Positions 13,801 through 25,800 of a DNA stretch of 64,000 nt are shown piece after piece. The translations under genes were made by a program, and so were the position numbers. Each line of letters begins with the position of its first letter. Within the stretch, counting starts at the first letter, position 1. The DNA is from Podocnemis expansa (Eukaryota; Chordata; Testudines; Podocnemididae). Under the pieces are notes generated by a model, which saw nothing but the letters and a program-made list of their open reading frames with translations, ran no database searches and was not told where the DNA came from. The DNA is taken from positions 1,398,875 to 1,462,874 of the forward strand of contig ML682029.1 of NCBI GenBank assembly GCA_007922195.1. Direction: 5' to 3'.

Positions 13801-16800
13801 TCAGAGCTGCCCACTCCAAACTCATTTACCCTTGTCATCAGTTTGTCAAGGAAATTGCTTTGCACCAGCTCTGCACTCCAGGTGAGGTCTCTGCACACAC
13901 TCTGTCCATGTGCACTGCTTTAGCTAACACAAACGACTTTTTATTGACTAAAGCAAGATTTTAAGTCAGAGCAATATAAATCAAAGGATAATGAAATCAA
14001 GGAGCTGGTCACAATCAAATAAAAATATCTTATCTTAGAATAAGAGTTACTTGTTTCGGTCTGTAGTCTGCTTGTCACACAGGCAGCCAGAGTCCCCTTC
14101 CTTGTGGCCAGGCACTAGTCCTTGTTGCTGCTTGGGAGCCAGATTCCCAGGGAGAGCCCCAGACAAATGTGCCCCCTTTTAATTGAACTTGTGATCAGCA
14201 TTGTTCATCACTGGGTGTGATTCCTTCCAGTTGAACCAGAGTGCTTGCAGGAACTTAGGCCAGTTCAATGTTCCTGAATGCCTGCCTCTGCTGGGTGTGG
14301 AAACACAGCTTCGTTTGTCTGCATCCATTCAAGCCATGTGTGACATGGGGCACGACATGGCAGAGGTTCATATCAGCACATGTGTACGGCCTTGAGGGGA
14401 CATGCCACCCTAACGGTGACGTTCAGTGTGTCATTAGCACGCTTACGTGAGCTACTTTGTGTCACACCAAGTTCCACTGTCAGGGTGAATGTGAATGATG
14501 CACAGATCACACCCCCAAGGTGGACATATGGTCTCTCTGACACACTGGACAACCTTCATTGCAAATACTGACAGGCTAAACGGCCAAATCCAATGACTGG
14601 TGGGAGAGGAGGTGGAGACATGGGAAGGGGTTGGGTTGTGTGGGGTAGCTGGGTATTTGTAGGGTATATTTTTAAACTCTACACTCCTGTGGGCAGCAAC
14701 CTCATACAGCTTCTGTGCCTTGTAAAGGACCAAGCACTTGGGTGCTGCTCAGGTAGTAAAAGGCATTTCAAATGCCTAGATTAACATTGTGTGCTGGAGG
14801 GCTGGATCAGTGGCTTCTTGCTCTGGCTGCTGGTGGGGCAATGACGTGGAGCATTGAGGTCAAGTGCGTCCTCCGGCAAAACACTAAAAGCTGAGTGTGA
14901 GCCAGGGAATGAACTCCTGTCTGTGGAGCCATGTGCCTCGGGTCATGCCTGCCCAGGAGCGCCAGGCAGCTGGGCAGGGAGCCGTAGGACACCTACTCTG
15001 TGACTGATGCTCCCCATCCCGGGTGCAAGGCAGTGGGAGCTTTCACAGGGCAGTGGGAATAGACTGGCTCTGCGCCCCACCGGGTGTGGGTAGATCTGTG
15101 GCCTGCCCGACCACCAGGAGACGGCCACTCGTGCTAGTGTGGGAACCTGCCGAGCGCCCCCGATGGGGGGAAAAATGGGGCTGCTGCCCCTTCAGCTGCT
15201 TGGGAAGCAAGCCCAAGTAAACATTGGATGGGGAGAGGACACAGCTGTGAGTGGGTGGGGAGATGGCCGGTGAGGGGGGGAGAGATTTGGGGGAGAAGGC
15301 CAGACACGGGGAGGGATGGCAACTGTGGCGTGTGGTGTGGCAGCTGGTGACCTCAGGGCTTCAGGAACGAAGGGGGGAGTTTTCACCAGCTGGCTTGTTC
15401 TAGTCACTGAAATGGGTGCAGTCGGGCCTGCCGGTGAGCATCTCACTGCCTCTCTGCCCTGGGGCTTTTACTCCTGCCTGGGCTGACAGGAGCCTCCCTC
15501 ATCCAGGCGTGGGAGGCAGATGAGACGTGGTTTGTCCAGCATCCAACTCTGGTGCTTTGCTCACTCCAAACCCCTGCAGGGTCTTCAGGGGGGCAGAAGG
15601 TGTTGGAAGGGGGTGGGTTGACATGGGGCCTTTGCAGGAAAGCTCCCAGCTCCCCAGATGCTGACCGGTCAGTCTTCAAAAGGAGAAGCCACAAAAGGCT
15701 GCGATTTCCCCTCCACCCGCCCATCTTCAAAGCATCTGACAAGGTGGGATGTTCTCCCATGAAAGCTCATGCAATAAATAAAATTGTTACTCTTTAAGTG
15801 CCACAGGACTCCTTGCTTCTTTTGCTGAACTAGACTAACACGGCTGCCCCTCTGGAACTAGGCTAAGGTGGTGTTTCGTGTGGCACAATGCCCAGTGGGC
15901 ATCCGGGCTGTGGACTTGAGTGCTGGGACGGTGGGGAGAGCTTTCCCCTTCGTGCCTGCCAGTGCTGGAGTTAGCAATCAAAGCTGTGTAGAGCCGCCTG
16001 CTCCACACACTGCATCCCAAGAGTTTGCACTTCCTTGTCAGCTATCTCGCTGTGATCTATGTTTGAGACTGGTGCCTGGATCACCTTCGGATGGAGCTGT
16101 CACCATGTCGCCTTCCAGTCTTGTTTGCAGCCTCCCTGCCTTCGGGGTGTCAGGATACTTGTGGGGAGTCCAGGCTGCACCAGGTGTGGCTGGACATCCA
16201 TCTTCCCCTCTCACTGTGACTATTGTTTGGACAGTGCTGTATAAATGATTGCCTCTTATTAAAACCAGTCAAGCAGGATTTTCCCTCGTGTGACTGGAGG
16301 GGACCAGTCGTGCTTCTGAGCGTCCTTTTGTGGTGGCATTCAGTGAGGAAGCTCTAAGCCACCTGCCTGCTGCCAGTTGCCCCATTACCTCCCATTGCTG
16401 GTGCCAGCTTCCTCACTGCATGTCCTGTCCCATGAGGAATATATTTAAATGCAGAAATCAGATGGCGCCTTCCCCGGACACTTTTATGTGTCTGTTGGTG
16501 CAAAGCAAGGAAGTCTTTTACAGAGCAATATGCAAGAGGGCAACATTTGCCAGCTGCCTGTGGCACAGAAAGAATCCATTTCCCTATGGGGCAACTCCTG
16601 GCAGGATCGGTGGAGCCCTGGGAGACCTGCGAGGTGCTTGAATGGCTGCTGCATTTTATTCACCAGCTGGGTGTGGTGACCCTGGGCGGGCAAGGAAAGG
16701 GGGGCGGGGTGTACGTACATACAGGCCTGGGGGGTATATGATGTACACATCCTGCGTGGCTGGCTGCAAAGCATAACTCCAGGCATTGATTGCACGTGTG

Positions 16801-19800
16801 TTGGTGAATTGGGAGCTGGCGGCTGGCCCGGCAGAGTGAAGTCCGTGCCTGCAGAGAAGGGGATGATGCAACCCCGGTATAGTACCCCAGTCCTGTTTGG
16901 ATCCCCCACACAGATGAGAGGAGGTGGCTCTGTGTATGGCCCATCTCATCCTTGCCATCTGCCTGCCGTGGTGGTGTGCTCTGGGGATACTTGTCCCCTA
17001 GGCGCTGGACACAGTGACGCTTGGTCTTCTGAGCTGGTGGCTGGGCAGCAGCTTTACAAAATCTAATCAGTACAGGCTGACAAAGGGAAACTGAGGCATG
17101 AAGTGATTTACTGAAGGATGCCCAGTGGCATAATAGTGGCTGCAGCACAGGGCCCCTTGGTGCTATCCACATTGCTGAGCAAGGCCCAAAGTAGCCATCA
17201 AGTGGAGGTAAATTTCCACGTCAGCTGGGCTGATCAGGATTTGATTGTCACAGGAGGAGCAAAGCTTCTTATCCTGCTGCAGATCCCCAAACCCACTTGA
17301 TTTCCTCAGGTGCCTGCTCCTTTCCTTGGGTCACCGTGTATACAGGTTGAATTGCCTCGCAGGTGGCTGGATCTGACTTCCCACCTCCTTGCCTTCACAG
17401 ATGATCTCGATGGTGATGGTGGCCGTGGGTATCTACGCCAGGCTGATGAAACATGCAGGTGAGTGCCTGGGTCCTTCCCTTCCTGCTCCAAGTGGGCTGT
17501 TGTGCGCGGGTGGCAGCTCTGTGATCTCTCCTGCCAGCGGGATGGAGGGTAGCTTGGAAAGCGGAAGGGTTCAGGGAGATCAGAGACTTTCCCTGGCTCT
17601 GAGTCTGGAACATGGCCGGAGGGCATGGGGGTGAGGTTTCTGTTTGGGGAGCATAGCCTGTCGTTCGCGGCTGGCATTCAACCCCAGCAACTCGCGTTGT
17701 CTGGAACCGGGGGGAGGAACCGCCACCCTTGCCCAGGGAAAAGGGGGATGGGAAGGGTGTCCTGTCCCCTCCCACTCCGGGCCGGAAGCAATGGGGAGCC
17801 CTGGGGAGGGCGTTCTCCAGTGGGTGGTCCGGGGGGCCTGTTGCAGGGGTGGGGAATGGGAGAGAGTTGGCACCAAAGGGTCCTTCCCCCAGTGCCACCC
17901 TATGGAGCCATCTCCTCTTGGGTTCCTTGAGCTGGCAGGGTGGGGCTGCTGGACTAATGACATTGCTTTCTTGCTCTCCCCACCCCACTGCTCCCGCCTG
18001 GCAGAGGCGGCCATGGCCTGCCTCGCGGTGGATCCAGCCATCCTCCTCATCGTGGTTGGCATCCTGATGTTCCTCATCACCTTCTGTGGCTGCATTGGGT
18101 CCCTGCGCGAGAACATCTGCCTGCTGCAGACGGTGAGCAGACAGGAGGCCCCCAGCTCTGGAGGGGTGGGGGAGACGGGAGAAGGACTTTCAGAGGAGTG
18201 GGCTCCAGTTTCTCCCTCTGACTAGCACCTCAGGCAGCCATCAGGACTGAGGGGACCCAGGATCCCCCGTCTGTCTCCTGTTTCTTCCCTGCTCCCCCCA
18301 TTGGTGTTACAGCTCAACTGGTGTCCAGCCCTGCTGATTATGGCAGTGTTTCCCAAGCAGTGTGCCATGAAATTTTTTGAAACTCTGTATGAAGAATATT
18401 CATAAGTTTATTTGGAGACTATGTGGTGGTGTGCCTCAAAATAATTAAAGGTATGAGGGCATGCCACAGCGGAGAAAAGGTTGGGAACCATGGGATTATG
18501 GGATAGCCTGCGGCTCCCTCTAGTGGTCAGAGCTAGGGAATTCCTGCACCTCGATAGATCCTTTACCCGGTGCCTTGGAGGAAAACTGGCCCTTTCCACT
18601 CACTGGGCAGCTGTGGGTGTCTCATTCCTGCCTGCAGACTGGATGTGCGATGGGGAGTTGCTTGCACAGCCAGGGAGGACAGATGCTGGAGTCTGCACCA
18701 ACCTCCCAAGGTGGCCTGCGGCTGCAGGTGTCTATTTGCAGCTCAGTCGTGGGCAAACCCTTCAGAGCTGTGTGGCAAATCCCTAGGAGCTAGGTTCTGT
18801 CTGATTCAGCCCTGAGCCAGTGACCCAGCCTGGTGCAAGTGATCCTGTGCCACAAAAGGTGCCACCTTTAAAACCCAGGCTCTGGACACTGATGGTGTCC
18901 AGTGTATCTTTACAGGAACAGGGTGTCACCTAAGCCTCCAGGGCACTGGCATTCACTCCACTCTGCCTCTCTAACTTCTCCTACCATTTCAGAAAACGAC
19001 TGTTTTCTCCCTTCCCATCCAATCTTCTGTGCCTTGTTAACAGCTGCTCCGTTCTGCCCCAGAGGTGGCTGCATCTCAGTGCTGGGTGAAGCCCAGTAGA
19101 TAAGAAGTGCGAAGGCATTATAGAGCTGTCATGTTACATTCCTAGAGTCCCGCTGTGCTCTGACCTTGCCGTGCCAAGCATCCCTGTTTGGGTAGCGGGG
19201 GTGTAACTCTGACTCCACAAGGGATGTTGCATGGCCTCTTCCCTGGCAATTTGCTGATGGCTGTTTTCTCCCTCCTGCAGTTCTCCATCTGCCTGACTCT
19301 AATCTTCCTTCTGCAATTGGCTGCAGGAGTGCTGGGCTTTGTCTTCTCTGATAAGGTAAATACCCAGGATACAGCAGGGAGCTGGGGTGAGCATCGCTCT
19401 TTGGAGGTGGGTGGGGAGAAAGACACCCCAAGATAACTGCAGGGACCAGTCCTGGAATGGCTGAGGAGCTTTCCTCCCTCTCTAAGCTGCGATTCCCTGG
19501 GAAAGCTGGTTCTACTGGGGATGGAGGGGCGAAGAGGCTGAGATGACAGGTCTCCCCAGCCAAATGGGACCAGAAACTTTCCTGTTTTCTTAAGAACTTA
19601 TCTCAGTGAGAACATTTGTTTCGATTCAGGGGTTCCCACGCAGATATGAAGACCAAACACAACAACCACCAGCTGGGGCCTGGGCACCAGTGTGTGCGGC
19701 TGGTCCTTTGGATTTGCTGCCCTACTGGATGCCTGCCTGTCTGATGGCTGGGTCACTGCCTCATGTTGTCTTTGTCGGTGGCCAGGGTTTCAGTTCCAGT

Positions 19801-22800
19801 TTGTCCCCCATGCCCGTCAAGTGGAAGGTGCAAGGCAGGATGGGCTCAGGGAGAAGCCACTGGCCTGGGATTCAGAGGACGTGGGTTGAGAGCCTTGGCT
19901 CCAAGCAGCGTCTGCAAAATGGGGATGACATGCATCACGCCGCTGTGAGGTTAAATCACAGGGGCAGCAGCTCCTAGATGCCGTAGTGCCAAGGGAATTG
20001 CATGCCCTGAGATGGAAGGGAACGCTCCCTGATGACTTCCTAGCATTAATCCCACAGGCACGCGGGAAGGTGAGCGAGATCATCAACAACGCCATTGTGC
20101 ATTACCGGGATGACCTGGATCTGCAGAATCTCATCGACTTCGGGCAGAAGGAGGTGGGTCCGGTCCCAAAAGCAGCATGCATAACCCTCAGGCAGCTCCC
20201 CTGCTTCTGACCTCGTGCGGTTGCAGTTCCCTTCCCTGCAGCAGGTCCTCAGCCAGGCCTGGGGGCTGCTCCAGGTGGATGGCTCTCCAAAAATGTTCTG
20301 GCACTGTTCCCCTGTCTTTGAAATGACCCTGAAATCTTCACTCCGGGAATCTGGATCAGGGCAGAAGTAAGCACGGAACAGAGGCAGTCTCTCCTCGCCA
20401 TCCCAGCACAGCCCATATCTGCTCCCCTTTGTCCCTTCTCAGAGCCGTGGGTCTGAGCAGCCGTGGTTCTCTGCTTCTCTTCACTGGCCGTCAGAGCCTG
20501 TTCTGTATGTCCCATCTCCTTAGGTTTCTTCGTGCCCCCTCCCATCTTCCACTGGAGAGCGGTGCCATTGGAGACTGCACTCTTCCTGGTTTGGGTACCA
20601 CAGTGCTGGCCACAGGTACCAGCCAAACATACTCTCGAGTTTTCTTTCTCCTGCTGCAGGCTTCGTCCTGTGACTGTTGTCTAATTGGCATTGCATATCT
20701 GGAATCCAGATATGGTCCCAGCCCTCTGCTCGGACCTGCATTAACTCTTTGTTTCACGGAGCCCTGGGCTCCCACTTCCGGTGTTGACTATGGGCCATTT
20801 GAAATGCTGGATGGTGAGGGAGGCTGGTGGCAATGTAACTGTGATTGAGTCTTTTTTTTCTCCCTGCTACATCTCTTCTTGTTTACGTAAGACCTACCAA
20901 TATCATTCAAATTTACCACACCTCTTTTTCTAAGATCAGCCTTTCCCTTCCTTGCTCTTGGGTTGTCTTTGAGCCATGCTGTCTCATTGCAGTTCAGTTG
21001 CTGTGGGGGCGTCTCCTACAAGGACTGGTCCCAAAACATGTACTTCAACTGCACGGCTGACAACCCCAGCAGGGAGCGCTGTTCTGTGCCTTATTCTTGC
21101 TGCCTGCGCACAGCTGACGAGGTAAGACCAGGCGCTCCGTTCTGCTGGGAGTCCATCCATACCTCACCTTGCCACCCTCAAGTTGCGTCCACTGCCCTGC
21201 ATTTGGGACTGAGGAAGCATCTGGGCTGGGGATCTAGGCGAAAGTGCAGCTACCCAGGATTTATGGGGGAGGAGAGCTTGCTGCAGAAATTCCCGCATGG
21301 GTAGGGATCGTCCTTTTCTCTGACCCCAGCTTGACAATCAGGAGGGCAGATTCCTTCAAATGCCCAGTCATCTCCTTGCTTTGCCCCACTGCCAGCTGTG
21401 CTCTGGTTCCTTCTTTTGGGCTCTTAGCCATACCACCCACACAGCTGAGAGACTGCCCTCTCCGACAACCTGTTGGGAAACTGGATCACATGCCCCGCTG
21501 GCTGTGGCTGGCATACGAGACTCCATTTCTGGGCTCATGTGCAACCAAATCCTTCAACTCCTTTGCCCCATTCCCTCTTCTGGTCATAGAAAGATGACTA
21601 AAGACAATCTGGGGGTGTACAGACCAGTCTGCTTAGCTTCAGTATCTGGAAGGATAATGGAGCAAATAAGTGATCAGTTTGCAAACACTTAGATAAGATG
21701 AGAGTAACAGTCAGTCTGGATTAATCAAAGACAAATGGCATCAAATCAGTTCAATAGCTTACTTTGATGGGATACCAAGTCCTATGGAGAGAGGGGAAGC
21801 AGTAAATGTGGTATATCTTAACTTTAGTGTAAGGCATTTGATGTTGTCTCGTTTGATATTCTCATAAACAAACTAGGGAAGTACGACCGAGGTGGAGCTA
21901 CTAGCGTGCATAACTGGTTAGAAAACCATTCCTAAAGAGTAGTTATCAGTGGGGTCCATCATGTCAAGTAGGGTCCCCCAAGGATCAGTTCTGGGTCCTG
22001 TTCTGTTTAATATCTTCATTGATGATTTAGATAATGGCATAGAGAGAGCACTTATAAAAGTATTTTGGAAACAAATCTGGGAGTCACAAGCTAAAGATGA
22101 GTCAACAGTGCAACACTGTTGCAAAAAAGCAAACATAATTCTGGGGTGTATTATCAGGAGTGTTGTAAACAACAAAGTAAAAGAAGCAGTCGGAGGGGAA
22201 AAAGGTGTCCTTTAAAAGTGGAAGTTAAATCCCACTGAAGAAAACAGCAAGGGGAATAAATTCCTGCAAGTTAACTGGAAAAATGTAATTAAGAAGGTCA
22301 AAAAAAAATTTTTTTGAAGATCAGCTAGCCCAAGACTCGGGCAAATATTTGCTGTTGCTTCTCAAGTTCTTAAGAAGCAGTAAAGCTGCTCAACAGTCGG
22401 GGGCCACTGGATGATCGAAGGTACTTTCACAGATCAGGTTCCTGCAGAAAAACTAAACGAATTCTTTGCTCCTGTCTTCATGACTCTAATGTGAGTGAAA
22501 TACCTACACCTGAGCCATTCTTTGTAGGTGATAACTCTGAGGAACTGTTGCAGCTTGAGGGAGTTTGGGAACAAATTGATAAATTAAATAGTGATAAGTC
22601 ACCAGGACCAAGTGGTATCCACCCAAGAGTTCTGAAGGCCATCAACTGTGAAATTGCAGGACTATTTGTGGTGCATAGTCTATCATTTAAATCAGCTTGA
22701 TGACTGAAGAATAGCTAATGAGATGTCAATTTTTAAAAAATGGCTCCGGAGGCGATCCTGGCAATTGCAGGCCACTAAGCCTAACTTCAGTACTATGCAG

Positions 22801-25800
22801 GCTGGTTGAAACTATAGTAAGGAACAGAATTTTTGCGCACATGAATCAATGTGGTTTGTTGAGGAAGAGTCAATGTGGTTTTTTTTAACATGCCTTGCCA
22901 ATCTACTAGAATTCTTTAATGTGGTCAACAAGCATGTAGACAGGGATGTTCCAGTGAGGTATGGGTACTTAGATTTACAGAAAGCCTTTGATAAGGTCCC
23001 TCATCAAAGACTTTTTAAGCAAAGTAAGTTGTCAGGGGGTAAGAAGAAAGGTCTTCTCCTGAATCAGTAACTGGTTAAAAAATGGGAAACGAAGAGTAGG
23101 AATAAATGGCCAGCTCTCAGAATGGAGAGAAATTAATAGTGGTGTCCTCCAGGGGTCTGTACTGGGGCATGTGCTATTCAACATGTTGATAAATGATCTA
23201 GAAAAATGGGTAATCAGTGAGGTAGTAAACTGCAAATGATATCAAATTACTAAAACAGTTAAATCCAAAGCAGACTGTAGAGGGTTGCAGAGGGATCTGA
23301 CAAAACTGGGTGACTGGCAGATGAACAAAATGGCAGATGAAATTCAGTGTTGGTAAATACAAAGTAATACACATTAGAAAACATAATCCCAGCTGTATAT
23401 GTAAAGCAAATGGGATCTAAATTAGCTGTTACTCGCTCAAGAAATAGCTCTGCGATCCAGTGTGGATAGTTCTTGGAAAACATCCACTCGGTGTGCAGCA
23501 GCAGCCAAAACAAGCTAACAGGATGTTGGGGGTCATAGGAAGAGGATAGATAACGAGACAGAAAATATCAAATTGCCTTTCTGTAAATCTACATCTTGAA
23601 TACTGCATGCAGATCTGATCACTCCATCTCAAAAAAGATGTATTGGAACTGGAAAAAGTACAGAAAAGGAACACACAAATGATGATGGGGTATGGACCAG
23701 CTTCCACGTGAGGAGAGATTTAATGAGGCTAAAACTATTTGGCCTGGAAAGGAAATGACTAAAGAGGGATACGACAGATCTCTCTCAAATCATGACTGAC
23801 ATGGAGAAAGTAAATAAGGACGTGTAGGTAGGGGTCATCAAGTGAAATTAACAGAAGGTTTAAAACAAACAAAAAGGAAGTATTTCTTCCCGCTACCACA
23901 GTCAACCTATGGAACTCCTTGTCAAGGAATGTGGTGAAGGCCAAGACTATAATAAGGTTAAAAAATGAACTTGGTAAACTCATGGAGGATAGGTCCATTA
24001 ATGCAGTTAGTCAGGATGGACAGGGATGAAAAAATCATGCTCAGAAGTGTCCCCGGACTGTTTGCCAAAAGTGGGCATGCCAAATGGGATGGATCATGCG
24101 ATGATTCTGTTAAGTCTGGCTGATGCCACCTGGCATTGGCCACTTTTGGAACCAAGGATGCTGGGCTAGATGAACCATTGGTCTGACCCAGTGTGGCCAT
24201 TTTTATGTTCTTAGGGAAGACACGAGAAGTAATTCTTTTATCCCCTCTGCACTGACATAGCCTCAACTGGAGTATTGTATCCAGTTCCAAGTGCCACATT
24301 TCAGGAGAGATGGGAACAAGTTGGGAAAGTCCAGAGAAGGGCAACAAAAATTATTAAAGGTGTAGAAAACATGACAAATGAGGGAAGATTGAAAAAACTG
24401 GATTTGTTTGGGCTGGAGAAGAGGGATATGATGACAGTTTTCAAGTACATAAAAGGTTGTTGGAGGAGAGAGGTAAATTGTCTTGTTAACCTCTGAGGAC
24501 AGGACAAGAAGCAGTGGGGTTTAATTACAGCAAGTAAGGTTTAGGGAAAATGTCCTAAATATCAGGGAAGCTAAACACTGGGACAAATTTGCTAGGGTAG
24601 CTATGGGCTCTCCATCATTGGAGATTAAGAGCAAATTAGACAAACACCTGTTGGGAATGGTCTGGTTATTGCACAGTCCCACCTGAGGTGCAGGGGGCCA
24701 AACTGGACAACTTCTTGAGTCCTAGAAGTACAGGACTGGAAGGGAGCTCATTTCCCCATGCAGTCTGTGCATCAGCTCCTCCTTTGCAGCTGGACAAGCC
24801 TTCACAGTCATGCATTGTGGTTCCTTCAAGACCAGAAGCTTGGGGTGCCTTAAAACAGTGGTTTTCAAACCAAGGGTAAGGACTCAGTGCTGGGTCATGG
24901 TGCCCCCTGCTGCCACTTCTGAAAGACTGGAATGCATTGCTCAAAGATGAAATTGTTGGGTTATGGGCATAAATGATTTTTTTTTTTTTTCATCTGGGTC
25001 CCAAGAAAAAATTTGAAAGCCATTACCTTAAACACTTCTGCAGCAGGCTACAGCTTAGAAAAAACGAGTCCTGTGGCACTTTAAAGACTAACAAATTTCT
25101 TCAGCTATAAGCTTTCTTGGGTTCCAACCCACTTCATCAGATGCATCTCAGGCTTTCACCAGTCACGGGTAGGCTGAGACCTGCAGAGTGCTGGCCAAGC
25201 TGTTTCCGGAGGGAGTTGGAGAGATGGAGGTTGTACCAGGGATGTGTTCCCAGCCCATCCCCACCAGCAGCTCCTATGAGGGAGGGACCTCACTGGAGAT
25301 GCTGGGTGGAAAAGGAGTCTCATGATGCTCGTGTCGGATACCACCCCATGAGCATGCAAAGTTCTCATGTGGCTTCGTGGCCCTCGTGTCCCGTTTGCTG
25401 GCTCTCCAGTAAAGAATGGGATCCACTCTAGTCCGCCTGTCCTACAGCCTGATCTCTGGGGCTGCTAAAAGTCGCAAGTAATGGAGCTTCTGCCCTAAGA
25501 CACGTTATGTCCAATCTCCCAGCCAGGAAGTTTGCTCTGGAGCCCAGACGCCACCATGATGGGGAGACAAGGGAGTGCTGGGGGGGAGTGTACTGATAAA
25601 CCTGATGTTAAACAAGAACTTACTGGCTGAGAGAGACCCAGGGGCTGGTTTGGCTGTCCTTCGTTCCATTAGCTTGTGGGTGGGAAAACTGTTGCCCCAT
25701 CCCACGGTGGTGTGAGGGAGCTGGAGTGATGTGGGCGAACCTTGCCGGTGTGAGTCACGGCCACCCCGGTTGATAGTCACCTGCCCTTATTCTTCCCTGC

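Larger units (their letters stand above)
1767..17400 (+). other. TSPAN33: TSPAN33 intron 1 (15.6 kb)
   Basis: The intron contains no exon that I can support. It holds Penelope-related repeats at 4413-4618 and 15722-15858, an inverted repeat at 4264-4905, a CR1 tail at 4980-5060, CR1 copies at 9660-10837, a possible LTR-like repeat at 13562-14470 and a MIR-like fragment near 17060. The parts 1850-4200, 5100-9600 and 10840-13500 look like unique intronic DNA. The long open frames there are GC-driven and unlike known proteins. Confidence 0.7.
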
